Below, in pieces: positions 16,139 through 23,346 of a DNA stretch of 61,929 nucleotides (position 1 is its first letter; every line of letters begins with the position of its first letter). The stretch comes from Amycolatopsis iheyensis. Its GTDB lineage: Bacteria; Actinomycetota; Actinomycetes; Mycobacteriales; Pseudonocardiaceae. The translations under genes and the position numbers were made by a program. A model generated the notes under the pieces. It saw only the letters and a program-made list of their open reading frames with translations. It was not told the DNA's origin and ran no database searches. Location: the NCBI RefSeq assembly GCF_024703995.1, contig NZ_JAMXQV010000044.1:1-61929 (forward strand). The letters run 5' to 3'.

Positions 16139-17160
16139 AGCAGGTCCAGCGCGCGGCCGAGCGTCGTGAGACGCGCTTCGAGGGTTTCGCCGGCCGGGTA
16201 GAGCCGGACCGTGTCGATGCCGGTGTCGCGCCAGACGCGCAGTCGTTCCCGCACCATTTCCTCCGTGCCGATCAACGTCGTGGCCAAGACCATCTCGTCG
16301 GTGACGAGCGCGGTCGCGCCGTCACGGTCGCCGGCCTGCCAGCGTTCGCGGACCTCGGCGGCGACGTCGGCCCAGCCCTGGCGGCTGTAGGCGTTGTTGT
16401 AGAAGTTCGTGGTGGCCGAGCCCATCCCGCCGAGGCTGAAGGCGAGCTCCTTCTTCCGGCCGCCGACCATGACGCGCAGCTCGTCCTCGTTGTCCGCGAA
16501 GGCGACTTCGGCGCCCTGGCAGACGTCGATGTCCGCGCGCGTGCGGCCCGCCTTCGCGAGCCCGGCGTCGAGCGGCGCGAAGTACGCGTCGGCGCCTTCG
16601 GGCACGAAGCTGGTGCCGAGCCAGCCGTCCGCGACCTCGCCGGTGAGCTCCAGGAGCTTCGGCGACAGCGTCGCCAGGTAGATCGGGATGTCCGGGTTCG
16701 GTGTGGTGGACAGCCGCATCGGCCGCGTTTCGCCGGGCAGCGGGATCTCGAACGCCCGGCCGGTGAACGAAACCTTCTCCCCGGCGAAGGCCTGGCGGAT
16801 GATCTCGACGGTCTCGCGCATCCGCGTCAGCGGTTTCGCGAACGGGACGCCGTGGAGTCCCTCGATGACCTGCGGCCCGGACGGGCCGAGCCCGAGCGCG
16901 AACCGGCCGCCGGAGAGGTCGGCCAGCGTCAGCGCGGCCTGGGCGATCGCGACCGGTGTGCGCGTGCCGAGCTGGATGATGCCCGAGCCGAGCTGGATCC
17001 GGTCGGTGCGGGCGGCGAGGTAGCCGAGCGCGGACGGCGCGTCCGAGCCCCAGGCTTCGGCGACCCAGCAGACGTCGAGGCCGAGCTTCTCCGCCTCGAG
17101 CACGAAGTCCAGCGTCGTGCGTGAATCCTTCGAGAACTCGACGGTCGTCGCGGTCCTCAT
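16135..17160 (-). CDS. LLM-class F420-dependent oxidoreductase
   Basis: 341 residues from ATG 17160. The TIM-barrel luciferase-like family is shown by FVLEAEKLGLDVCWVAEAW, RTDRIQLGSGIIQLGTRTPV, LSGGRFALGLGPSGPQVIEG and IPIYLATLSPKLLELTGEVADGWLG. These features fit actinobacterial F420-dependent dehydrogenases/reductases of about 340 residues. It sits between the SRPBCC gene (ATGA overlap) and the molybdoenzyme gene (GTGA overlap), so translation of the three is coupled. Confidence 0.92.
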   Translation of the reverse strand: MRTATTVEFSKDSRTTLDFVLEAEKLGLDVCWVAEAWGSDAPSALGYLAARTDRIQLGSGIIQLGTRTPVAIAQAALTLADLSGGRFALGLGPSGPQVIEGLHGVPFAKPLTRMRETVEIIRQAFAGEKVSFTGRAFEIPLPGETRPMRLSTTPNPDIPIYLATLSPKLLELTGEVADGWLGTSFVPEGADAYFAPLDAGLAKAGRTRADIDVCQGAEVAFADNEDELRVMVGGRKKELAFSLGGMGSATTNFYNNAYSRQGWADVAAEVRERWQAGDRDGATALVTDEMVLATTLIGTEEMVRERLRVWRDTGIDTVRLYPAGETLEARLTTLGRALDLL

Positions 17161-17660
17161 CGGCCCTCGACCCGCTCCTTGATCGCGGCGAGGTTGCCGG
17201 TCATCGCGGTTTCGAACTCCCGCAGCCGCACGAAGACGATCTTCTGTTCCTTCTCGGGCATCCGGTCGATGGCGAACGACAGCCCGGACCGCCCCGGCCC
17301 CAGCTGCATCCACTGGCTCAGCCGGGTGCCGCCACCTTCGGGCGCCAGGGTGAACTTCCAGATCGCGCTCGGCTCGGCCGGGTCCGCGACGGCCCAGGCG
17401 AACACGCGCGGCTCTTCGTTCTCGACGACGAACGAGGTCGTCTCCCACTCGCCGAACGCGTCGTGCTTGCTGCGGCCGACGAACGTGCGTCCGGCCTCGC
17501 GCCATTCGACGGACTGCAGCTCCGCGCTCAGCGAGGGCATCAACGCGATGTCCGACACGACCGGCCAGACCGCCTCCGGGGCGGCGTCGATCCAGGTCGA
17601 GACCTCGGCCGTCGGCTTGTCCGCGTACCTCGCGCCGGTCCATTCCATCGTGGTCGCCAC
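17157..17660 (-). CDS. SRPBCC/polyketide cyclase-like (START-fold) protein
   Basis: 167 residues from GTG 17660; ATG 17648 in frame is an alternative, since GGGAGGA lies just before the GTG and 13 bases before the ATG. The STWIDAAPEAVWPVVSDI opening, the central WETTSFVVENEEPRVFAWAV and the helical ending EFETAMTGNLAAIKERVEG define a SRPBCC hydrophobic-pocket fold. Such proteins bind or cyclise lipophilic ligands. It is the first gene of the five-gene operon and lies behind a good promoter at 17687-17716. Confidence 0.88.
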   Translation of the reverse strand: MATTMEWTGARYADKPTAEVSTWIDAAPEAVWPVVSDIALMPSLSAELQSVEWREAGRTFVGRSKHDAFGEWETTSFVVENEEPRVFAWAVADPAEPSAIWKFTLAPEGGGTRLSQWMQLGPGRSGLSFAIDRMPEKEQKIVFVRLREFETAMTGNLAAIKERVEGR

Positions 17661-17686
17661 TCCTCCCGGATACGCTGCTGACCACG

Positions 17687-17716
17687 ATAGTTGCGTAGAT
17701 AGACCTACCCTGTCAA
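17687..17716 (-). promoter_or_regulatory. promoter of the SRPBCC-to-epoxide-hydrolase operon, with palindrome in the spacer
   Basis: On the minus strand TTGACA (17711-17716) is a perfect -35 box. An 18-base spacer is followed by AACTAT (17687-17692) as -10. The spacer contains GTAGGTCTATCTAC, an inverted repeat of GTAG and CTAC, well placed for a repressor that blocks RNA polymerase. The adjacent HxlR regulator is the obvious candidate. Confidence 0.6.
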
Positions 17717-17718
17717 CG

Positions 17719-18222
17719 TCACTCCTGCCGGGCGAACCGCGCCTCGACGTCCGGCCGCGTCGCCAGCCGCGGCGGGAAGCCGGGGCCGCGGCGCATCCGG
17801 GTGTCGTCCGGCGTCATCGGCTCGCGGCACTCGGCGCAAACGATTTCGGCGTGCGTGTCGTGCCCGCAGGCGAGGTGGTGCACGGTGATCGGCGGGCCGG
17901 CCTCGGCGGCGAGCCACTTGTCACCCCAGCGGGTCATCGCCAGCAGCACGGGATAGAAGTCGCGGCCCTTCTCGGTGAGCACGTAGTCGAAGCGCACCGG
18001 CTCGCTCTGGTAGGCGACCTTCTCCAGCAGCCCCTCCTCGACCAGCCGCTTGAGCCGGTCGGCGAGGGTGTTGCGGGCGATGCCGAGCGCCTGCTGGAAC
18101 TCGTCGAAGCGCCGGACGCCGTAGAAGGCGTCGCGCAGGACCAGCGGGGTCCACCAGTCCCCGAGCAGGTCCATGGTGCGCGCGATCGAGCACGGCCACT
18201 GCGCGAACGATGTCCGTTTCAT
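17719..18222 (-). CDS. HxlR-family winged-helix regulator with C-terminal Cys/His tail
   Basis: 167 residues. The HxlR core is clear: CSIARTMDLLGDWWTPLVLRDAFYG, RFDEFQQALGIARNTLADRLKRLVEEGLLEKV and YVLTEKGRDFYPVLLAMTRWG. Beyond residue 110 there is an extra tail with Cys119, His121, Cys129 and Cys132 (ACGH ... CAEC), a possible zinc or redox site. The gene lies immediately upstream of the SRPBCC-LLM-molybdoenzyme operon with the operon promoter in the gap, so it is the likely regulator of that operon. Confidence 0.92.
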   Translation of the reverse strand: MKRTSFAQWPCSIARTMDLLGDWWTPLVLRDAFYGVRRFDEFQQALGIARNTLADRLKRLVEEGLLEKVAYQSEPVRFDYVLTEKGRDFYPVLLAMTRWGDKWLAAEAGPPITVHHLACGHDTHAEIVCAECREPMTPDDTRMRRGPGFPPRLATRPDVEARFARQE

Positions 18223-18254
18223 GCGGCCGAGCGTACGCCGTTTTCCAGAAGGAC

Positions 18255-18827
18255 TCAGCAGGTCAGCCGCATGACGACCCGCCGCGCGGTCGGACGGCTC
18301 ACCTCTTCGAAGCCCGCCGCGGCGAACACCCCGGTGGTGCCGACGAACAGCTCACCGGGCCACGCGACGGGCTTTCCCGGGTCGACGAGGATCGGATAAC
18401 CCTCGATGGCGCGGGCGCCGCGCTCGCGGGCGAAGCCGACGGCCGCTTTCGCCAGCGCCGCGCTCACCCCGCGCCGGCGGAAGCCCTTGCGGGTGACGAA
18501 GCAGGTCACCGACCAGACTCCGTCGTCGGCCTTGTCTTCGTCGCGGCCGTCCCAGACGATCCGGCTGCCGAGCAGGCGCCGGTAGGCGGTGCGCGGTTCG
18601 ACGGCGCACCAGCCGGCGGGCTCGCCGTCGAGGAAGGCGACGAGCCCGGTGGCGTGCTCGGTCTGTTCCCGGAGCCGTTCGGCGCGCTCTTCGGCGGTGC
18701 CGGACCGCCACTGCGCGGGCGTGTCCTTGAAGTACTGGCACCGGCACCGGGCCGGGTCGCCGCGGTCACCGAAGATCGCCTGCAGATCCGCCCACGACGC
18801 CTGGTCGACCGGGACGACAGTCAGCAT
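18255..18827 (-). CDS. GNAT-family N-acetyltransferase
   Basis: 190 residues. The acetyl-CoA-binding A motif is VTCFVTRKGFRRRGVSAALAKAAVGFARERG near residues 107-137, and the C-terminal FVGTTGVFAAAGFEEVSRP is a typical GNAT ending. RCRCQYFKD near residue 28 places it in the actinobacterial subgroup with a CxCxxF motif. The acceptor is unknown. It lies nine bases after the cupin gene and 32 before HxlR on the same strand. Confidence 0.9.
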   Translation of the reverse strand: MLTVVPVDQASWADLQAIFGDRGDPARCRCQYFKDTPAQWRSGTAEERAERLREQTEHATGLVAFLDGEPAGWCAVEPRTAYRRLLGSRIVWDGRDEDKADDGVWSVTCFVTRKGFRRRGVSAALAKAAVGFARERGARAIEGYPILVDPGKPVAWPGELFVGTTGVFAAAGFEEVSRPTARRVVMRLTC

Positions 18828-18836
18828 TCCCCGACG

Positions 18837-19226
18837 CTAGACCAGGTGCCCCGTGGTCACCTCGACGTGGTCGGGCACCTCGTCGTGCGCGTCGCCGACG
18901 GAGAGCGTCCCGGCCGGCTCGACCAGCAGCACGCTCGCGCCCGCCTTCGACGACGGCTTGTGGAACGTCCCCTTCGGCACGACGAAGACCTGTCCGCGCG
19001 ACAGCGTCACGACGCGCTCGTCCGGGTCGCGCACGCCGATCGCGATCTCGCCGTCGAGGACCAGGAAGAACTCGTCGGTGTCCTCGTGGACGTGCCAGAC
19101 GTGCTCACCGTCGAAGCGGGCGAGGCGGATGTCGTAGTCGTTGACGCGGGTGACGATCCGCGGGCTCCACGCGGCGTCGAAGCTCGCGAGGACTTCGTTC
19201 AGGTCGATCGGGTTCATGGGAGCCAT
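18837..19226 (-). CDS. cupin-domain protein
   Basis: 129 residues; ATG 19217 (MNPIDLNEV) is an equally good start. Cupin motif 1 is WHVHEDTDEFFLVLDGEI near residue 44 (His, His, Glu metal ligands), and motif 2 is RGQVFVVPKGTFHKP near residue 80. Single-domain cupins of this size may be isomerases, dioxygenases or sensors; none can be chosen. It is divergent from the GlxA-type regulator gene, which may control it. Confidence 0.9.
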   Translation of the reverse strand: MAPMNPIDLNEVLASFDAAWSPRIVTRVNDYDIRLARFDGEHVWHVHEDTDEFFLVLDGEIAIGVRDPDERVVTLSRGQVFVVPKGTFHKPSSKAGASVLLVEPAGTLSVGDAHDEVPDHVEVTTGHLV

Positions 19227-19269
19227 CGTCGACCTGGTGTTCCGCTGCCGCGAGTGCTAGGAATTGCAC

Positions 19270-20235
19270 ATGTCGCAAGAATTCTCGCACCGGGTCGTCG
19301 CCCTCGTCACCGAGCACTCGAACCCGTTCGAGATGGGCGTGGCGACGGAGCTGTTCGGGCTGCGGCGGCCCGAGCTGGACCGGCCGTGGTACGACTTCAC
19401 GCTCTGCGCCGCGACTCCGGACGTGCGGATGAACCTCGGCATGTTCACCCTCACCGGCGTCGCCGGGATCGAGGCCGCCGACACCGCGGACACGCTGATC
19501 GCGCCGGCCCGCCCGGACACCGGCGTGCCGACGGACCCCGCGGTCATCGCGGCGATCCGCCGGGCCGCGGCCCGGGGCGCGCGGCTGGTCAGCTTCTGCA
19601 CCGGCGCGTTCGCCCTCGCGGAGGCGAGCGTCCTGGACGGCCGCCGCGCGACGACGCACTGGCAGTGGGCGGCGGAGTTCGCGTCGCGGTTCCCGAAGGT
19701 GCGCTGGGAGCCGGACGTGCTGTTCGTCGACGACGGCGACGTGCTCACGGCGGCCGGCAGCGCGGCGGCGCTCGACCTGGGCCTGCACCTCATCCGGCGC
19801 GACCACGGCGCCGAAGTCGTCAACACGGTCAGCCGCCGGCTGGTGTTCACCGGCCACCGCGACGGCGGGCAGCAGCAGTTCATCGCCCGGCCGGTGCCGG
19901 ACGTGCCGGACACCTCGCTGGCGCCGGTGCTCGCCTGGGCCCTGGCCCGCCTGGACCAGCCCCTGACGGTCGCCGACCTGGCCGCGTTCGCCGCGACGAG
20001 CCCGGCCACCCTGCACCGGAAGTTCCGCGCGGAGCTGGGCACGACACCCCTGGCCTGGCTGACGACGGAGCGCGTGACGCTGGCCTGTCGCCTGATCGAG
20101 CGCGGCGAACTACGCCTGGACCGGGTGGCCACGGCGAGCGGCTTCGGCACGGCGGCGAACCTGCGCCTGCAGCTGAGGCGGCACACCGGGCTGAGCCCGA
20201 GCGCGTACCGCCGCCGCTTCGGCCCGGCCGCCTAG
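19270..20235 (+). CDS. GlxA-type regulator: DJ-1/PfpI domain plus AraC helix-turn-helix
   Basis: About 321 residues from ATG 19270; TTG 19264 is in frame but unlikely. Residues 1-170 are a DJ-1/PfpI (class I glutamine amidotransferase-like) domain with the nucleophile-elbow cysteine in LVSFCTGAFALAEA. Residues 225-320 are an AraC pair of helix-turn-helices: LTVADLAAFAATSPATLHRKF and LDRVATASGFGTAANLRLQL. TAGGAA at 19258-19263 is six bases before the start and GAATTGC/GCAAGAATTC flank it, suggesting autoregulation. It may regulate the divergent cupin gene. Confidence 0.93.
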   Translation: MSQEFSHRVVALVTEHSNPFEMGVATELFGLRRPELDRPWYDFTLCAATPDVRMNLGMFTLTGVAGIEAADTADTLIAPARPDTGVPTDPAVIAAIRRAAARGARLVSFCTGAFALAEASVLDGRRATTHWQWAAEFASRFPKVRWEPDVLFVDDGDVLTAAGSAAALDLGLHLIRRDHGAEVVNTVSRRLVFTGHRDGGQQQFIARPVPDVPDTSLAPVLAWALARLDQPLTVADLAAFAATSPATLHRKFRAELGTTPLAWLTTERVTLACRLIERGELRLDRVATASGFGTAANLRLQLRRHTGLSPSAYRRRFGPAA

Positions 20236-20756
20236 GTCGCCTGCACCCGGCGGCGCGCGTCCGCGATCCAGCCGAGCATCGCCTCCAGCATGCGGGCCCG
20301 CAGCTCCAGCCCCATCGCCTGCGGGTCGGTCGGCCGCTCGGTCCGGGCCAGCTCCCGCAGGTAGGCCCGCAACGGCTCCAGCTCGGCGGTCAAGACCCGT
20401 TCCTCGCGCGCCAGCACCGATAGCGCGTCACCTCGATCCAAGGTGGACACCAGCAGCGCCCGCAGCGTGGATTCGTCACGCACGGTCCGGTCCGGCTCGA
20501 CGTCCACCAGCCAGCGGCGCAGCTCGTCCCGCCCGGCCGGGGTGACCTGGTACGTCCGGCGGCCGCGCGGTCCCTCGGCGACCTCCTCGGCGAACCCGGC
20601 TTCGGTGAGCTTCGCCAGCTCGCCGTACATCTGGTTGCGGCGCGCGTACCAGACGCCCCGCATCACCTGGTCGAACTTCTTGGCCAGGTCGTAGCCGCTC
20701 TGCGGGCCCGGCAGGAGCGTGGCGAGGACGGCGTGACGCAGCGACATGCTCATCAT
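20232..20756 (-). CDS. PadR-family transcriptional regulator
   Basis: About 174 residues; the true start is probably ATG 20747 or 20753 (MSLRHAVLATLLPGPQSGYDL). The PadR winged helix covers residues 5-80, with the wing EGPRGRRTYQVTPAGRDEL. The C-terminal Vir-like helical domain continues to residue 170. It is divergent from an MFS efflux gene, with a strong palindrome between them. PadR regulators typically repress such pumps until a drug binds. The gene end overlaps the GlxA-type gene by four bases. Confidence 0.92.
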   Translation of the reverse strand: MMSMSLRHAVLATLLPGPQSGYDLAKKFDQVMRGVWYARRNQMYGELAKLTEAGFAEEVAEGPRGRRTYQVTPAGRDELRRWLVDVEPDRTVRDESTLRALLVSTLDRGDALSVLAREERVLTAELEPLRAYLRELARTERPTDPQAMGLELRARMLEAMLGWIADARRRVQAT

Positions 20757-20757
20757 T

Positions 20758-20785
20758 TTTGACAGGTCACGCTTTACCGGTCAAA
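20758..20785. promoter_or_regulatory. PadR operator between padR and the MFS gene
   Basis: TTTGACAGGT (20758-20767), eight bases, then ACCGGTCAAA (20776-20785): a 9-of-10 inverted repeat filling the 37-base intergenic gap. It includes TTGACA and, on the other strand, TTGACC, so it overlaps both -35 regions and can control both genes. Confidence 0.7.
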
Positions 20786-20793
20786 CTCGACCT

Positions 20794-22140
20794 ATGACTG
20801 AGCGCCGAAAACTGCTGATCCTGCTCGCCACCCTCGCCGGCGTCCTGCTCAGCGCCCTGGACGGCACGGCCACCAGCACCGCCATGCCGAAGATCGCCGA
20901 GCAGTTGCACGGCGCGGGCAGCCTGACCTGGGTCACCACCGCGTACCTGCTGGCCTCGACGGTGACCATCCCGGTCTACGGCCGGCTCGCCGACCTGCAC
21001 GGCCGCAAGCTCCCGCTGCTCACCGGCCTGACGCTCTTCCTCGCCGGCTCGGCACTCTGCGCGGCTGCCGGGAGCATGTCGCAGCTCATCGCGTTCCGCA
21101 CCGTCCAGGGCATCGGCGCGGGCGCGCTGATGACCGTCGGCATGACGCTGGTGCGGGACCTCTACCCGCCCGAGCAGTCCACCGGCCTGGCCCGCATGCA
21201 GACCCTGATGGCCGGCCTGATGGTGGTCGGCTTCATCGGCGGCCCGCTCGAAGGCGGCCTGCTCACCGACCACCTCGGCTGGCGCTGGATCTTCCTGGTC
21301 AACCTGCCCGTCGGCGTCGCCGCGATCGCCGTCGTGACGGCGCTGGTCCCGCACCGGCGGCCCGAAGACCGCGACACCGGCCGGTTCGACACCGCGGGCG
21401 TACTGCTGCTCACGGCCGCGATCTCCCTGGTGCTCGTCGCCCTCGGCGCCGGGCACGCGCGTGCGCTGCTCCCGGTCGGGCTCGCACTGCTGGTCGCGTT
21501 CGTGGTCGTCGAACGGCGGGCGGACGTGCCGATCGTGCCGCTGCGCCTGTTCGGCAGCCGGACGTTCAGCGCCGTGACCGTCGCCGGGTTCCTGTTCACC
21601 GCCGCTTCCATGCCGGTCGGCCTCTTCTTCGGGCTCTACTTCCAGCAGGTGCGCGGGTTCGGCGCGACCGCCGCCGGGCTCATGGTCATCCCGCTGATGG
21701 CGGGGATGCTGATCGGCAACCGCCTCACGGCGCTGGTCGTGCTCCGGACCGGGCACGTCAAGGGCCTGCTGGCCGCCGGCGCGATGCTGACGTCGGCGGC
21801 GTCCGCGTCGCTGGCGGCCATCGACGCGCTGCCGGTGTGGCTGGCGATCACGTGCGCCGGGCTGATCGGGCTGGGGACCGCGCCGGCCATGGGCGGGATC
21901 GCGATCGCCGCGCAGATGTCGGTCGAGCGGCGCGACACCGGCGCGGCGACGGCCGGGCTGAACCTGCTCAAGCAGCTCGGCGGCAGCACCGGCCTCGCCG
22001 TCGGGCAGGCGCTGCTCGGCGCCGGCTCGATCGGCACGACGATCGCCGCCGTCGGTGCGGTCGGCGGCCTGCTGGCGCTCGGCGCGGTCCTCGCGATGGA
22101 GGACCTCGACGTCATGCCGGCGCGGGTCCCAGCTCGGTGA
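20794..22140 (+). CDS. MFS multidrug efflux transporter (DHA2/EmrB-like)
   Basis: 448 residues from ATG 20794. Motif A is YGRLADLHGRKLPLL after the second helix, motif D1/C-type sequence is LLSALDGTATSTAMPKIAEQL, and motif C is VGFIGGPLEGGLLTD-like. About 12-14 membrane segments are visible. DHA2 transporters export drugs in exchange for protons. It is probably repressed by the divergent PadR protein. Its end overlaps the convergent TetR gene by 29 bases. Confidence 0.92.
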   Translation: MTERRKLLILLATLAGVLLSALDGTATSTAMPKIAEQLHGAGSLTWVTTAYLLASTVTIPVYGRLADLHGRKLPLLTGLTLFLAGSALCAAAGSMSQLIAFRTVQGIGAGALMTVGMTLVRDLYPPEQSTGLARMQTLMAGLMVVGFIGGPLEGGLLTDHLGWRWIFLVNLPVGVAAIAVVTALVPHRRPEDRDTGRFDTAGVLLLTAAISLVLVALGAGHARALLPVGLALLVAFVVVERRADVPIVPLRLFGSRTFSAVTVAGFLFTAASMPVGLFFGLYFQQVRGFGATAAGLMVIPLMAGMLIGNRLTALVVLRTGHVKGLLAAGAMLTSAASASLAAIDALPVWLAITCAGLIGLGTAPAMGGIAIAAQMSVERRDTGAATAGLNLLKQLGGSTGLAVGQALLGAGSIGTTIAAVGAVGGLLALGAVLAMEDLDVMPARVPAR

Positions 22141-22705
22141 GCGCCTGCGCGAGCGCGTCCTGCTGCACCCGCGCCGGATAGCTCGCCGGATCGGCGGCGG
22201 CCAGCACGTTGAGGCCTTCGACCAGGGCCACCAGGCTCTTCGTCGTCAGCTCGAGCCGCTCGTCCGCCCACTCCGGACGGCAGGCCGCGACCAGCCGCAG
22301 GATCCGCGTCAGGAACGAGCGGTTCGCCGCGCGGTGCCGTTCGGCCAGGTCGTCGTCGGCCAGCGCCGCGGCCAGGAAGCCCACCCACACCCGGGACTCC
22401 TCGTGGTGGCCGTGCGGCAGGTCGACGGCCTGGCCGAGCACCGCGGTCAAAGCGTCGAACGCGCTCCGGCTGGCGGCTTCGGCGGCGTCGGCGCGGGCGG
22501 CGGTGCGCCGGTAGAGCAGCTCGCGCGCGTGCAGCAGCAGCGCCTTCTTCGTCGGGAAGGCGTGCATCACCAGGCCCGTCGTGCACCCGGCGCGGACGGC
22601 GACCGCGCGCAGCGTCAGCCCCGGCAAGCCGTCGTCGGCGAGGACCTGCCAGGTCGCGTTGGACAGCAGCTCCCGCTGCGCCCGGACGTCGCGCGGCTTC
22701 GGCAC
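22112..22705 (-). CDS. TetR-family regulator
   Basis: 197 residues from GTG 22705, chosen because AAGGAG sits six bases before it; an ATG at 22726 lies inside the operator palindrome. The helix-turn-helix is RELLSNATWQVLADDGLPGLTLRAVAVRAGCTTGLVMHAFPTK in two runs (residues 11-53). The C-terminal part is a generic TetR ligand domain. It is divergent from a GNAT gene; a perfect 18-base inverted repeat separates them. Confidence 0.92.
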   Translation of the reverse strand: MPKPRDVRAQRELLSNATWQVLADDGLPGLTLRAVAVRAGCTTGLVMHAFPTKKALLLHARELLYRRTAARADAAEAASRSAFDALTAVLGQAVDLPHGHHEESRVWVGFLAAALADDDLAERHRAANRSFLTRILRLVAACRPEWADERLELTTKSLVALVEGLNVLAAADPASYPARVQQDALAQALTELGPAPA

Positions 22706-22711
22706 GGGAAT

Positions 22712-22756
22712 CTCCTTCCGTAACAAGTGCTACGGTAACACTTGTTACGGAAGGAG
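22712..22756. promoter_or_regulatory. perfect 18-base inverted repeat, TetR operator covering both ribosome-binding sites
   Basis: CTCCTTCCGTAACAAGTG (22712-22729) and its exact reverse complement CACTTGTTACGGAAGGAG (22739-22756) flank nine bases. Each arm ends in the AAGGAG ribosome-binding site of one of the two divergent genes, and the symmetry continues to the GTGCCG start on both sides with a one-base offset. The core GTAACAAGTG/CACTTGTTAC is the likely TetR contact site. The palindrome could also fold in an RNA. Confidence 0.8.
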
Positions 22757-22761
22757 CGCCC

Positions 22762-23223
22762 GTGCCGACCACGATCGAGATCACGACCGTGCCCTGGGAC
22801 GACCCCGACGCCGTCCGCCTGCGCACGGCCCAGCGCGTCGAGCTCGACGCGCGCTACGGCACCGACGACCACGAGCCAGGCGCACTGCCGACCGCCGACA
22901 CCGTCGCGGTGTTCCTCGTGGCCCGGGACGCCGACGGCACGGCCGTGGGCTGCGGCGGGCTCCGCCCGCTCGGACCGGGTTCGGGCGAGGTCAAGCGCAT
23001 GTACGTCGAGCCGGCGGTCCGCGGCGCCGGCGTCGCGACCGCCCTGCTGCGCGCGCTCGAGGACGAGGCACGCGGCCTCGGCATCACCCGGCTGCTGCTG
23101 GAGACCGGCACCGGCCAGCCCGACGCCATCCGCTTCTACCAACGCGAGGGCTACGAGCCGATCGAGGCGTACGGACCGTACGTCGGCGAGCCGCTCTCAC
23201 GGTGCTTCGCCCGCGATCTGTGA
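22762..23223 (+). CDS. GNAT-family N-acetyltransferase
   Basis: 153 residues from GTG 22762, with AAGGAG five bases upstream. The acetyl-CoA motif is EVKRMYVEPAVRGAGVATALLRALEDEA near residue 80, followed by LLLETGTGQPDAIRFYQREGYEPI, a canonical GNAT B motif. It is divergent from TetR with a shared operator, so it is probably induced by the TetR ligand, perhaps the compound it acetylates. Confidence 0.92.
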   Translation: MPTTIEITTVPWDDPDAVRLRTAQRVELDARYGTDDHEPGALPTADTVAVFLVARDADGTAVGCGGLRPLGPGSGEVKRMYVEPAVRGAGVATALLRALEDEARGLGITRLLLETGTGQPDAIRFYQREGYEPIEAYGPYVGEPLSRCFARDL

Positions 23224-23236
23224 TCGGATTTCCGAT
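23223..23236 (+). terminator. short hairpin after the GNAT gene
   Basis: ATCGGA-TT-TCCGAT is a perfect six-base stem starting at the last base of the stop codon. It is short and has no T-run, so terminator function is only possible. Confidence 0.35.
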
Positions 23237-23346
23237 GGCCGGCCCAGCCTGAGCTATTGGTGGCCGGGGGCGCACGAGGCCTACCTTCGAGGGCACGGCG
23301 ATCTGGGGTTTCTTTTCGCCGTTCCCTCCACGAAGCGGAGTTTCTC

